Assembly: GCA_039197065.1 (NCBI GenBank)
Contig: JBCCUL010000017.1
Coordinates: 101,612 to 165,611 of the forward strand
From: JANQPX01 sp039197065
GTDB taxonomy: Bacteria > Pseudomonadota > Alphaproteobacteria > Geminicoccales > Geminicoccaceae
Length of the DNA: 64,000 bases
Direction of reading: 5' to 3'
The notes under the pieces are model-generated. The model ran no database searches, was not told the DNA's origin, and saw only the letters and a program-made list of their open reading frames with translations. A program made the translations under genes and the position numbers. Positions 34,233 through 43,805 of the stretch are shown one piece after another (positions within the stretch are counted from its first letter, which is position 1; each line of letters opens with the position of its first letter).

Positions 34233-35486
34233 TCAACGAGGTGGCCATATCGCCCTGCCCTCACGCTCTCGCCAGCGTTGGACGCGGCTCCAGAAGAGTT
34301 CGGTGAACTCGTCGATCTCGTGTTTCGGGAAGAGTGCGGTGACCTTCTGGTGGATGGCGTCCTTCATCAGGTCGCCGCCGAAGAAGTCGTAGGCGAGTTC
34401 GTCGAGATGACCGAGATGGGTGCGGCAGAACTCTTCGAACTTCTCGGTCTCGAAACGCTCATGGGCGATGGCGGCATAGGCCCTGAGGCGCTCGCGATAC
34501 GGCATGTCCTTGTCGGCGATGTCGTAGAACGGCGCCCAGTCCATGTTGCGACGCATCTTGCGGTCGGTCGCTGCGCAGAAGATCGACCAGCGGAGATTGG
34601 CCTTGATCAGCCAGGGAAAGTGATAGTGCAGCGACGTGATCTGGCTGTCCGGGCAGGCATTGGCGAAGTCGATCGGATGCCAGACCCCGCCCTGCCTTAG
34701 CGCCTCGCAGGAATTGAAGTCCCAGCCGAAGAACGCGTTGATGGTAAGCGTCATATCCTCCAGGACTGACTGGTCCTCCTCCGGCAGGAAATCGATGTCC
34801 TGTCGATAGCGATCATGCAGCGGTGCCGAGGGATCGTAATTGACCTTCCTGATCTGCGGGCCTAGGCCGACGCAGCGGATGAACCAGTCGTGCGGCAGTA
34901 CGGCGGCCTGGAGGTTCATGGTCTCGGTGCCGCTGGCGTCATAGGATCTTTGAAAATCCTCAGCGTTCTCGATCTTGCTGACCCCTTTCCAGCCGCCGCC
35001 ATGATAGGGCTTCATGAAGAAGGGATAGCCGATCTTGTCGCCGATCTCTTCTAAGGAAAACATGCGCGCATACTGGCGGAGCGTTGCGTCGAGATCGGGC
35101 GTGCGCTCATAAGCCTTGGGCGGCAGCATCCAGGTTTCGGGCACCGGCAAGCCGAGCTTCGTCATGGCGGCGTAGCTGGTGTGCTTCTCGTTGGACTGCA
35201 GGGACCAGGGATTGTTGTAGACGTAGAGATCATCCAGCAGGATCGCTTTCTTGATCCATTCTCGGCTGGTGGAATACCAGTGGGTCAGCCGATCGATGAC
35301 GACGTCATATTTAACCGGCTGGCGCAGGCTGAACGGCTCGATGCTCACGCGCTCGCAGGCGACCCGAACACGGTCGCCGTCCAGATCGAGATCGAGCTTC
35401 AGATCCTTCAGCAGATTTTCGTAGCAGATGGGCCAGCAGATGTCGGCGCCGAGTGAGAGGCCGATATTGACGGTGCGCTCGCCCAT
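34233..35486 (-). CDS. ATP-grasp protein between two esterases (cassette member 2)
   Basis: A 417-residue protein with an ATP-grasp core: NNPWSLQSNEKHTSYAAMTK and LGLPVPETWMLPPKAY lead in, IGYPFFMKPYHGGGWKGVSK is the nucleotide-binding Lys/glycine loop, then AVLPHDWFIRCVGLGPQIRK and the metal-binding acidic-Asn region FFGWDFNSCEALRQGG followed by HPIDFANACPDS. Such enzymes ligate a carboxylate to an amine or thiol with ATP. A strong AAAGGGGAGGGAG precedes the ATG. Both neighbours are esterases of one superfamily, suggesting that a ligated product is later cleaved or that an ester substrate is prepared. I do not recognise a characterised homologue. Confidence 0.85.
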   Translation of the reverse strand: MGERTVNIGLSLGADICWPICYENLLKDLKLDLDLDGDRVRVACERVSIEPFSLRQPVKYDVVIDRLTHWYSTSREWIKKAILLDDLYVYNNPWSLQSNEKHTSYAAMTKLGLPVPETWMLPPKAYERTPDLDATLRQYARMFSLEEIGDKIGYPFFMKPYHGGGWKGVSKIENAEDFQRSYDASGTETMNLQAAVLPHDWFIRCVGLGPQIRKVNYDPSAPLHDRYRQDIDFLPEEDQSVLEDMTLTINAFFGWDFNSCEALRQGGVWHPIDFANACPDSQITSLHYHFPWLIKANLRWSIFCAATDRKMRRNMDWAPFYDIADKDMPYRERLRAYAAIAHERFETEKFEEFCRTHLGHLDELAYDFFGGDLMKDAIHQKVTALFPKHEIDEFTELFWSRVQRWREREGRAIWPPR

Positions 35487-35534
35487 GCTCCCTCCCCTTT
35501 CCGCTGAGCGGCCATCGCAGAAGAAGGGGCCGGG

Positions 35535-36698
35535 TCAGCGTTTCTCCGGTCGGTCTTCACGCGCGAACACCCAACGGAGCCCGTCGCGTAGCTGATCGCG
35601 CCAGTTGTGCCAATGATGCCCGTCCCAACTGCTTTTGAACAGCACGTCGACGCCATGCTCATTGAGGAAGCCCGCGAGAGCCTCATTTTCCTCAGCCAGT
35701 CCTTCGAGTTCGCCGGTCGCGACGAAGGCTCTGGTCGGCGGCAGATCGGGCGCTCGCTTCAACGCCTGCACCAGCCTTGCGACCTGATGAAAGACGGGGT
35801 GCTGACGATCCTCGAGCTTTCGCTGATCGAGAATGAACGACCCCGAGAGCAGCACGAGGCCGCCAAACGCGCCGGGATAGCGAAAGGCCGTGGCAAGCGA
35901 GGCGACTGCGCCGAGACTGGCGCCCAGCAACACGCGGTCCTCCGTGCGCGGCGACAGCCGGTGGCGCTCCTCGAGCACGGGCAGCAGCTCCTGCACGACA
36001 TAGCGGGCATGGCGCCGACTGCGCGGATACTCGTCCATACGGTCACGGGTCTGCACGAGAGCCGCGATCAGCGGTGGGATGTCACCGGCATCGATCAGAT
36101 TGTCGAGCGACGTCGCCAGATCGCCATGGGCGACGAAATCGTCGCCGTCATGAACGATTACCAACGGATAGTGGGCGCTCGCCGTGTAACCGGCCGGAAG
36201 ATAGAGCCGTTCCTCACGCGTTTCTCCAAAGGATTCGCTCTCCACGGCGATGGTCTCGATGCGTCCGGCAGGGGCATCGCTCGGCAGGCTCCAGGCCGGC
36301 CGGCGATAGCCGAAGGTGCGGCAGACCGAGTTCTCGCCGAAGGGATCGGTTGCGCGCTCGGGGTTCAGCGGATCGAGGATCCACTCTTCGCGGCCATCTC
36401 TGCCGATCGCGAGCTTGTATTCGAAGCGCCCGCCATCCTCGACGGCGAGCGGGAGAAGCCAGAGATCCGAACCCGGGACGCGCTCGAAGGCTCGGCGATC
36501 GACACCGGCCCTTATCCAGCGCAGCAGCTCGACCCGCTCGGCCTCGCCCTGCCAGACAAAGGTGCATCGTCCCGGCTCCAGCAGGGGAAACGTCTCTGCC
36601 GATAGAAAATCCGAAACCGCGCCCGATGTGATCGATTTGTCTGCGAACAGCCAGGACAGCGCCGGATGCGTTCGCCTATTCGTCATCGGTGCCGCCAT
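35535..36698 (-). CDS. Enterochelin-esterase-like hydrolase (cassette member 1, first gene)
   Basis: A 387-residue two-domain hydrolase. Residues 25-160 form an immunoglobulin/CBM48-like N-terminal domain like that of Fes-type esterases (FEYKLAIGRDGREEWILDP, LNPERATDPFGENSVCRTFG), followed by the PF00756 esterase domain: RLYLPAGYTASAHYPLVIVH, nucleophile GASLGA, and C-terminal GHHWHNWRDQLRDGL. First gene of the esterase/ATP-grasp/esterase set. No siderophore synthesis or uptake gene is in the window, so an iron role is not supported here. Confidence 0.85.
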   Translation of the reverse strand: MAAPMTNRRTHPALSWLFADKSITSGAVSDFLSAETFPLLEPGRCTFVWQGEAERVELLRWIRAGVDRRAFERVPGSDLWLLPLAVEDGGRFEYKLAIGRDGREEWILDPLNPERATDPFGENSVCRTFGYRRPAWSLPSDAPAGRIETIAVESESFGETREERLYLPAGYTASAHYPLVIVHDGDDFVAHGDLATSLDNLIDAGDIPPLIAALVQTRDRMDEYPRSRRHARYVVQELLPVLEERHRLSPRTEDRVLLGASLGAVASLATAFRYPGAFGGLVLLSGSFILDQRKLEDRQHPVFHQVARLVQALKRAPDLPPTRAFVATGELEGLAEENEALAGFLNEHGVDVLFKSSWDGHHWHNWRDQLRDGLRWVFAREDRPEKR

Positions 36699-36911
36699 GG
36701 CCTCGTCCCTTCACGGATCTCCATGCCCGCCCGAGTAGCCGACGTTACTTGGGCCGCAACCTGGCCGTCTTCAACCGTCTTGTTTCAACCGTCTGGCCAC
36801 ATGAGCTCAAGTGCCGGCATCGTCGTCCTTTACCAGCATGATGCGTTTGAGGCTTAGACGCGCTCGGCTCTGAACGCATGGGACGGCAGGTCACCTATGC
36901 CGCCATTTGTC

Positions 36912-37370
36912 TTACACCGGAATATTCGAATTCTCTTTCACGTGCTTTAGCGCAAAACTGGTACTGAGCGAGAGAATATTGGGTAGTTCCAGTATCTTAT
37001 TTTTAACGGTCTCTTCATATTCGCGTATATTCCGCGCCAAAACTTCCATGATGTAATCATGCTCGCCACTTAGCGAGTAGCATCGCAGGATTTCAGGCAC
37101 TGTTTGAACAGCGTCTTCGAGTTCTTTGAGCTTTTCACGGCTGTGCTCAGAAGCTTTGACGAAACAAAGCGCGAACACTTCATAGCCGACCGCTTGATGA
37201 TCGACGACATAGCGGCGTTCACCGATGACGCCCTTCTCTCGAAGCCGCTCCAAACGTCGCCAGCAGGGCGAGTGACTGAGGCCGACCAGGTCCCCCAGTT
37301 CTCGGATCGTGAGCTCGGGCTGCGCCTGAATGGCGCGCAGGATGCGCCGGTCCGCCTCATCCATCTCCAT
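36912..37370 (-). CDS. AsnC/Lrp-family transcriptional regulator
   Basis: A feast/famine regulator. The N-terminal helix-turn-helix (MDEADRRILRAIQAQPELTI, then ELGDLVGLSHSPCWRRLERL) precedes the ligand-sensing RAM domain (EVFALCFVKASEHSREKL, ILRCYSLSGEHDYIMEVLA). The ORF reaches back to 37454, but AAGGAG six bases before the ATG at 37370 sets the start at MEMDEADRR. It diverges from the fused oxidoreductase gene across about 170 bases, so it probably controls that amino-acid catabolic set in response to an amino acid or keto acid. Confidence 0.93.
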   Translation of the reverse strand: MEMDEADRRILRAIQAQPELTIRELGDLVGLSHSPCWRRLERLREKGVIGERRYVVDHQAVGYEVFALCFVKASEHSREKLKELEDAVQTVPEILRCYSLSGEHDYIMEVLARNIREYEETVKNKILELPNILSLSTSFALKHVKENSNIPV

Positions 37371-37542
37371 AAGCCACTCCTTTGCGCACCTAATATCTCT
37401 TAACGACATTGAATTAGGTACATTATCACATTTCATCCGCGCTCTGCAGGACAAACTACCCCAAAAACCTCCGATTCACCCCGCATTAGCAACCGCGTTT
37501 CAACCTTTTTGGACGACTATGGGATAATCAAGGGAGGCAGCG

Positions 37543-40500
37543 ATGAGCATCTCATTAGACGAGAAGTACAGGGCTGAAACCGGATCGGTGTTTCTCACGG
37601 GGACACAAGCACTCGTTCGGCTGCCGATGACCCAGATTCGCCGCGACCGACGCGCCGGTCTGAACACTGCAGCCTTCATCTCCGGCTACCGCGGCTCGCC
37701 ATTGGGTGCCTATGACCAGCAATTGGCGCGGGCGAAGAAGCATCTCGCGCCGCTGGATGTGACGTTCCAGCCCGGCCTGAACGAGGATCTCGCCGCCACG
37801 GCGGTCTGGGGTTCCCAGCAGGTCGGTCTTTCTGACAAGCCGACGCGGGATGGCGTCGTCGGGCTCTGGTACGGCAAGGGCCCGGGGTTGGATCGATCCG
37901 GCGACGCGCTGAAACACGCGAACGCCGCCGGCAGCGCCGCGCTCGGCGGGGTGCTGGCGATCGCGGGCGACGACCATACCTGCAAGTCGTCCTCCCTGCC
38001 GCATCAGTCCGACCACGCCTTCGTTTCGGCCCTCATGCCGATGCTCTATCCCTCGTCGATCCACGAATTCATCGAAATGGGCCTGCTCGGCATTGCGATG
38101 TCGCGCTATTCCGGCTGCTGGGTCGGCTACAAGGTCATCTCCGAGACCGTCGAGACATCGTCGGTCATCGACCTCGCTCAAGAGAGCCGACAGTTCGTCA
38201 TTCCGACGGATTTCGAGATCCCCGAAGGCGGGCTTAACCTCCGTTGGCCCGATCCGCCGCTCGTGCAGGACGCGCGGCTGCAGGAGAAAAAAGGCTATGC
38301 GGCCATCGCGTTCGCGCGGGCGAACGGCGTCGACGTCACGACGATCGACACGGATGACGCGCGCTTCGGCATCGTCGCCTCGGGCAAAGCATACGAGGAC
38401 GTGCTCGAAGCCTTGATCGAGCTTGGGATCGGGCCGGAGGAGCGGAACGCGATCGGACTCCGGCTTCATAAGGTGCGCATGCCGTGGCCATTGGAGCCTG
38501 AAGGCATACGCAACTTCGCAAGGGGGCTCGAAGAGATCCTGATCGTCGAAGAACGGCGTGAGGTCATCGAGAACCAGATCAAGCAGCAGATGTTCAACTG
38601 GTGCGCCGACATGCGCCCGAGGATCACCGGCAAGTTTGACGAGAATGACCAGCCGCTTTTGCCGCTTTCCTCGCCTTTGTCGGTCGGCCTCGTCTCCCGC
38701 ACGATCGCCGATCGGCTGAAGAAACTGAACCTGCCCGAAGGCTTGACGGCCAGGATCGGGCAAAGGCTGGAAGCCCGAGATCGCCTGCGCGCCGATGCTC
38801 GTCAGCAGGTCGCACCAGTCAAGCGCACGCCTTACTTCTGCGCCGGGTGCCCGCACAATACGTCGACCCGCGTGCCGGAAGGCTCGAAGGCGATGGCGGG
38901 CATCGGCTGCCATTTCATGGTGCAGTGGATGGACCGGGACACCGAAACCTTCACCCATATGGGTGCCGAAGGCGTGCCCTGGACGGCGATCGGCCTCTAT
39001 GCGGAAGAGAAGCATCGCTTCGTCAATCTCGGCGATGGCACCTACTTCCACTCGGGCCTTCTCGCGATCCGCGCCTCGGTCGCGGCGAACGCGAACGTCA
39101 CCTACAAGGTCCTCTACAATGACGCGGTGGCGATGACCGGCGGCCAGGCTCTCGATGGCGAACTGAGCCCGCAGCAGATCACCCACCAGCTCTACCAGGA
39201 ACGTGTCGGCCGGATCTTCCTTCTCTCCAACGAGCCCGAGAGTTACGTCGGCCAGGACTTGGCGCCGGGGGTGATCGTCAGGCATCGGGACCATATCGAC
39301 CCTGTCATGAAGGAGCTTCGCGACGTCCCGGGCGTCACCGCCATCGTCTACGTGCAGACCTGTGCGGCCGAGTTGCGTCGACGCCGGAAGCGCAACCTCG
39401 CGCCCGATCCGGACATGCGGCTCTTCATCCATCCCGCGGTTTGCGAAGGCTGCGGTGACTGCTCCAGCCAGTCGAACTGCGTCGCCATCGAACCGAAGGA
39501 GACCGAGTTCGGGCGAAAGCGCCAGATCAACCAGTCCGCTTGCAACAAGGACGTCTCCTGTCTGAGAGGGTTTTGCCCGTCTTTCGTCACGCTGCGCGGT
39601 GCTAAGCCGAAGCGGCGAGCGCCGATGGAGACGCCGGACTTCTCGCATCTTCCGCACCCCGAGCTTCCGGCCCTCGATCGTTCCTTGAACATCGCCGTCA
39701 CCGGCGTTGGTGGCACCGGCGTGCTGACGATCGGCGCCTTGATCGGCATGGCGGCGCATCTCGAAGGCAAGAGCCCGTTGATCATGGATATGGCGGGCCT
39801 CGCGCAGAAGGGCGGCGCGGTGCTTAGCCATATCCGCCTTGCCGCTGCCGGCGATTCCGTTCGCGCGCCGCGAATTCCCGACGGCGACGCCGATCTCGTG
39901 ATCGCCGCCGACGCTGTTGTGGCAGCGTCCGAAGAAGGTGTCGGTCTTTGCGATCCCAAACGAACGCATGTGGTGCTGAACGCGAAGATCACGCCGGTTT
40001 CCGACTTCGTGAGACAGCGCGATTTCGACTTCCAGGCCGCCGCGGTCGAGCGCATAGTCGCCAGGCGCGCGCGTTCGGAGGAGCATTTTCACAACTTCTC
40101 CGAGATCGCCCTTGCGGTCGCGGGCGATGCGATCGCGTCCAACATCATGATGCTGGGCTACGCATGGCAAAACGGCCTCGTGCCCCTCGAGCTTCGATCG
40201 ATCGAGGAGGCTATCCGACTGAACGATGTCGCGGTCGACGCCAATCTCGCAGCCTTGAACTGGGGTCGAATGATCGCCCATGACCCGGCATCTATCCAGG
40301 CAAGCATCATGGCCGGGGGGAATGACGGATCATCCGCCAAAACTCTGGGCGACATGGACCTCGATGAGCTGATCGTGAGCCGTGTCAATCACCTGACCGT
40401 CTATCAGGACAAGGCGCTGGCCCAGCGCTACACCGCGCTGGTCGACCGCGTTCGCCGGGCGGCCGCACATCTCAAACAGGGCGAGGCGCTGACCCGGACG

Positions 40501-41010
40501 GTCGCGCAGAATTACGCGAAACTCCTATCCTACAAGGATGAGTACGAAGTCGCTCGCCTCTATACGGACCCGTCGTTTTTGGCCATGCTCAAGGATCAGT
40601 TCTCAGGTCATTACACCTTGTCGTTCAACTTGGCGCCGCCGTTTTTGCCGGGAACGGATCCGAACGGACGTCCGAAGAAGCGCGCGTTCGGCAGCTACAT
40701 GCTGAAGGCCTTTGGGCTGCTTGCGAAAATGAAGCGCCTCCGCGGCACCAGGTGGGACGTTTTCGGCTATACCGATGAGCGCAAGGCCGAGCGTGCGCTG
40801 ATCGATGAGTACGAACAAGACGTCGCGTCGGCGCTTAAGATGCTCGACGCAGGCACGGCCGATCAATTGGTCCAGCTCTTGTCCTTGCCGGACCAGATCC
40901 GCGGCTTCGGACCCGTCAAGCAAGAGGCGATTGAGACCTATCGGCTACGGCGCGCGGAACTCAGAAATCGTCTAAGCTCCCCTGAGCCATTTGAAATTGC
41001 CGCCGAGTAG
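37543..41010 (+). CDS. Fused indolepyruvate:ferredoxin oxidoreductase (2-oxoacid oxidoreductase)
   Basis: A 1155-residue single-chain enzyme that oxidatively decarboxylates aryl- or branched-chain 2-oxo acids to acyl-CoA with thiamine diphosphate and Fe-S clusters. The N-terminal pyrimidine-type domain begins TGTQALVRLPMTQIRRDRRA; a TPP domain near residues 430-560 has FCAGCPHNTSTRVPEGSKAM and LGDGTYFHSGLLAIR; a Cys cluster (CEGCGDCSSQSNC, then CNKDVSCLRGFCPSF) should hold an Fe-S centre; the gamma-type domain starts at VTGVGGTGVLTIGALIG. The C-terminal 250 residues are the DUF6537-type extension of such fusions. It is followed 13 bases later by isovaleryl-CoA dehydrogenase. Confidence 0.92.
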   Translation: MSISLDEKYRAETGSVFLTGTQALVRLPMTQIRRDRRAGLNTAAFISGYRGSPLGAYDQQLARAKKHLAPLDVTFQPGLNEDLAATAVWGSQQVGLSDKPTRDGVVGLWYGKGPGLDRSGDALKHANAAGSAALGGVLAIAGDDHTCKSSSLPHQSDHAFVSALMPMLYPSSIHEFIEMGLLGIAMSRYSGCWVGYKVISETVETSSVIDLAQESRQFVIPTDFEIPEGGLNLRWPDPPLVQDARLQEKKGYAAIAFARANGVDVTTIDTDDARFGIVASGKAYEDVLEALIELGIGPEERNAIGLRLHKVRMPWPLEPEGIRNFARGLEEILIVEERREVIENQIKQQMFNWCADMRPRITGKFDENDQPLLPLSSPLSVGLVSRTIADRLKKLNLPEGLTARIGQRLEARDRLRADARQQVAPVKRTPYFCAGCPHNTSTRVPEGSKAMAGIGCHFMVQWMDRDTETFTHMGAEGVPWTAIGLYAEEKHRFVNLGDGTYFHSGLLAIRASVAANANVTYKVLYNDAVAMTGGQALDGELSPQQITHQLYQERVGRIFLLSNEPESYVGQDLAPGVIVRHRDHIDPVMKELRDVPGVTAIVYVQTCAAELRRRRKRNLAPDPDMRLFIHPAVCEGCGDCSSQSNCVAIEPKETEFGRKRQINQSACNKDVSCLRGFCPSFVTLRGAKPKRRAPMETPDFSHLPHPELPALDRSLNIAVTGVGGTGVLTIGALIGMAAHLEGKSPLIMDMAGLAQKGGAVLSHIRLAAAGDSVRAPRIPDGDADLVIAADAVVAASEEGVGLCDPKRTHVVLNAKITPVSDFVRQRDFDFQAAAVERIVARRARSEEHFHNFSEIALAVAGDAIASNIMMLGYAWQNGLVPLELRSIEEAIRLNDVAVDANLAALNWGRMIAHDPASIQASIMAGGNDGSSAKTLGDMDLDELIVSRVNHLTVYQDKALAQRYTALVDRVRRAAAHLKQGEALTRTVAQNYAKLLSYKDEYEVARLYTDPSFLAMLKDQFSGHYTLSFNLAPPFLPGTDPNGRPKKRAFGSYMLKAFGLLAKMKRLRGTRWDVFGYTDERKAERALIDEYEQDVASALKMLDAGTADQLVQLLSLPDQIRGFGPVKQEAIETYRLRRAELRNRLSSPEPFEIAAE

Positions 41011-41023
41011 TGAGGTCAGGCCT

Positions 41024-42187
41024 ATGTTCACAGCATCAATGAATTTCGATCTCGGCGACGAGGTCAATGCGTTGCGCGAGATGGTGCATCGCTGGGCGCA
41101 GGAGCGCGTCAAACCGATGGCCAAGGAGATCGACGAAAAGAACGCGTTTCCTCACGAGCTTTGGAAGGAAATGGGCGAACTCGGCCTTCTCGGGATTACG
41201 GTGCCCGAAGCGGATGGCGGTGCTGGCATGGGCTATCTCGCCCACACCGTCGCGACGGAAGAGATCGCGCGGGCAAGCGCCAGCGTCTCATTGAGCTATG
41301 GCGCGCACTCCAATCTCTGCGTGAATCAGATCAAGCTGAACGGCACCCCGAAGCAAAAGGCGGCTTATCTCCCCGACCTGATCGCCGGCAGGTCAGTAGG
41401 CGCGCTTGCGATGTCAGAGGCTGGTGCGGGTTCTGATGTGGTCGGCATGACGCTTCGCGCGGAAAAGCGGAATGACCGGTTCATCTTGAACGGTAACAAG
41501 TTCTGGATCACCAATGGCGGCGAGGCCAACACGCTGGTGGTCTACGCCAAGACCGATCCGGATGCCGGCTCGAAGGGCATCACCGCTTTCCTGATCGAAA
41601 AGTCCATGCTCGGCTTTAGCCAATCCAAGCATTTCGACAAACTCGGCATGCGCGGCTCGAACACAGTCGAGTTGGTGTTCGAGGATGTCGACGTTCCTTA
41701 CGAGAACGTCCTGGGCGAGGAGGGCAAGGGTGTTCGTGTCCTGATGTCGGGTCTGGACTATGAGCGCGTCGTATTGTCCGGCATCGGCTGCGGGATCATG
41801 GCGGCCTGCCTGGACGAGATCATGCCGTATATGGTCGAGCGCAAGCAGTTCGGCCAACGCATCGGCGATTTCCAGCTGATGCAGGCCAAGATCGCCGACA
41901 TGTACACCAAGCTGAACTCGGCGCGCGCCTATGTCTATGAGGTCGCCAAGGCCTGCGATCGCGGCGAGGTCACCCGCCAGGATGCCGCCGCCTGCGTCCT
42001 CTATTCCTCGGAAGAAGCGATGGTGGTCGCCCACCAGGCGGTCCAGGCCATGGGCGGTGCGGGGTTCATGAACGAAACGCCTGTCTCACGGCTTTTCCGC
42101 GACGCCAAGCTGATGGAGATCGGGGCCGGCACGTCGGAAATCCGGCGTATGCTGATCGGCCGTGAGTTGGTCGGGGCGATGTCCTGA
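41024..42187 (+). CDS. ivd: Isovaleryl-CoA dehydrogenase
   Basis: FAD acyl-CoA dehydrogenase converting isovaleryl-CoA to 3-methylcrotonyl-CoA in leucine breakdown. AMSEAGAGSDV, KFWITNGGEA and QRIGDFQLMQAKIADMYTKL are family blocks. The catalytic base sits at Glu247 in GLDYERVVLSG, the position used by isovaleryl-CoA dehydrogenases, while the usual position near the C-terminus reads GAGTSEIRRM without the MCAD-type Glu. The ATG at 41024 has GAGG upstream; an in-frame TTG at 40991 overlaps the previous gene and is rejected. The TGATG junction with the next gene shows coupling. Confidence 0.94.
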   Translation: MFTASMNFDLGDEVNALREMVHRWAQERVKPMAKEIDEKNAFPHELWKEMGELGLLGITVPEADGGAGMGYLAHTVATEEIARASASVSLSYGAHSNLCVNQIKLNGTPKQKAAYLPDLIAGRSVGALAMSEAGAGSDVVGMTLRAEKRNDRFILNGNKFWITNGGEANTLVVYAKTDPDAGSKGITAFLIEKSMLGFSQSKHFDKLGMRGSNTVELVFEDVDVPYENVLGEEGKGVRVLMSGLDYERVVLSGIGCGIMAACLDEIMPYMVERKQFGQRIGDFQLMQAKIADMYTKLNSARAYVYEVAKACDRGEVTRQDAAACVLYSSEEAMVVAHQAVQAMGGAGFMNETPVSRLFRDAKLMEIGAGTSEIRRMLIGRELVGAMS

Positions 42188-43794
42188 TGGCCGTGCTCAC
42201 CTCTTCCGTGTCCCCGAACTCGACCGCCTTCGCCGAGAACCGCGCCGCGCATGAAGCGGCGATGGCGCCGTTCCTCGATGCGGCGGCGACGGCCACGGCG
42301 GGGGGCGGTGAGAAAGCCCGCGCACGTCACAGCGGCCGCGGCAAAATCCTGCCGCGCGAGCGCGTCTCGCGACTGCTCGATCCAGGCTCGCCCTTCCTCG
42401 AGATCGGCATGTTCGCCGCCCACGGCATGTATGAGGGCGCCTGCCCTTCGGCCGGTCTGATTGCCGGGGTCGGCCGCGTCTCCGGGCGCGAGGTCGTCAT
42501 CATCTGCAATGACGCGACCGTCAAAGGCGGCACCTACTTCCCGATGTCGGTGAAGAAGCATCTGCGTGCGCAGGAGATTGCGGAACAGAACCGGCTGCCC
42601 TGCATCTATCTGGTGGACAGCGGCGGCGCCAATCTTCCGAACCAGGACGAAGTCTTCCCAGATCGCGATCACTTCGGCCGGATCTTCTTCAACCAGGCCA
42701 ACATGTCGGCGAAGGGCATCGCGCAGATCTCTGTCGTGATGGGATCCTGCACCGCAGGCGGCGCCTATGTTCCGGCGATGTCGGACGTCGCGATCATCGT
42801 CAAGGAGCAGGGCACGATCTTCCTGGCGGGACCACCCTTGGTGAAGGCGGCCACGGGCGAAGTGGTCAGTGCCGAGGATCTGGGCGGCGGCGACGTCCAC
42901 ACCCGGCTTTCCGGCGTCGCCGACTATCTGGCGCGGGACGATGTCCATGCGCTGGCGCTGGCGCGGCGTGCGGTTGCCAATCTCAATCAGGTCAAACCTG
43001 ACCAGCTCGACCTTCAGCCCGTCGAGCCGCCGCTCTACGATCCCGATGAGATCCTTGGCGTCGCCCCCGCCGATCTTAAGAGGCCCTACGACATCCGCGA
43101 AGTCATCGCCCGCGTCGTCGACGGGTCGCGTTTCGATGAGTTCAAGGCCCGCTACGGCACCACACTGGTGTGTGGCTTCGCCCATGTCATGGGCATGCCA
43201 GTCGGCATCATCGCCAATAACGGTGTGCTCTTTTCCGAGTCCGCCCTCAAAGGCGCGCATTTCGTCGAGCTCTGCTCAAAGCGCAATGTGCCGCTGGTCT
43301 TCCTCCAGAACATCACCGGCTTCATGGTCGGACGAACCTACGAAGCCGGAGGCATCGCCAAGGACGGCGCCAAGCTGGTGACTGCCGTTGCGACGACCCA
43401 GGTGCCGAAGATCACGGTTCTGGTCGGCGGTTCCTTCGGGGCCGGCAATTACGGCATGTGCGGCCGCGCCTATTCGCCCCGCTTCCTCTGGACCTGGCCG
43501 AACTCGCGCATCTCGGTGATGGGCGGCGAGCAGGCGGCGGGGGTTCTCGCGACCGTGCGCCGCGACGCCATCGAACGCCGGGGCGAAAACTGGTCGGCGG
43601 AGGAAGAGGCGGCGTTCAAGCAGCCGATCATCGACCAGTTCAACGAGCAGAGCCATCCACTCTACGCCTCGGCGCGGTTGTGGGACGACGGCATCGTCGA
43701 TCCCCGCAAGACCCGCGAGGTGATCGCGCTCTCGTTGTCGGCGGCGCTGAACGCGCCGATCGAGCCGACGCATTTTGGCGTCTTTCGGATGTAA
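42187..43794 (+). CDS. mccB: Methylcrotonyl-CoA carboxylase, carboxyltransferase (beta) subunit
   Basis: Transfers CO2 from carboxybiotin to 3-methylcrotonyl-CoA, giving 3-methylglutaconyl-CoA. 535 residues with RLLDPGSPFLEIGMFAAHGM, YLVDSGGANLPNQDEVFPD, GSCTAGGAYVPAMSD, NNGVLFSESALKGAHFVELC and GNYGMCGRAYSPRFLW, which are hallmarks of the MCC beta rather than propionyl-CoA carboxylase. Start overlaps the isovaleryl-CoA dehydrogenase stop by one base; the alpha subunit follows after 11 bases. Confidence 0.95.
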   Translation: MAVLTSSVSPNSTAFAENRAAHEAAMAPFLDAAATATAGGGEKARARHSGRGKILPRERVSRLLDPGSPFLEIGMFAAHGMYEGACPSAGLIAGVGRVSGREVVIICNDATVKGGTYFPMSVKKHLRAQEIAEQNRLPCIYLVDSGGANLPNQDEVFPDRDHFGRIFFNQANMSAKGIAQISVVMGSCTAGGAYVPAMSDVAIIVKEQGTIFLAGPPLVKAATGEVVSAEDLGGGDVHTRLSGVADYLARDDVHALALARRAVANLNQVKPDQLDLQPVEPPLYDPDEILGVAPADLKRPYDIREVIARVVDGSRFDEFKARYGTTLVCGFAHVMGMPVGIIANNGVLFSESALKGAHFVELCSKRNVPLVFLQNITGFMVGRTYEAGGIAKDGAKLVTAVATTQVPKITVLVGGSFGAGNYGMCGRAYSPRFLWTWPNSRISVMGGEQAAGVLATVRRDAIERRGENWSAEEEAAFKQPIIDQFNEQSHPLYASARLWDDGIVDPRKTREVIALSLSAALNAPIEPTHFGVFRM

Positions 43795-43805
43795 GCGAGG
43801 GCCAG

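Noticed and set aside
35607..36605. A 332-codon forward ORF opposite the Fes-like esterase
   Set aside because: The reverse frame has the esterase nucleophile and N-terminal domain; the forward product has no recognisable feature.
37555..40281. A 908-codon reverse-strand ORF opposite the fused oxidoreductase gene
   Set aside because: It is an antisense shadow of a high-GC gene; the forward frame has clear TPP, Fe-S and gamma-domain motifs, while the reverse product is Arg/Asp/His-rich without any domain.
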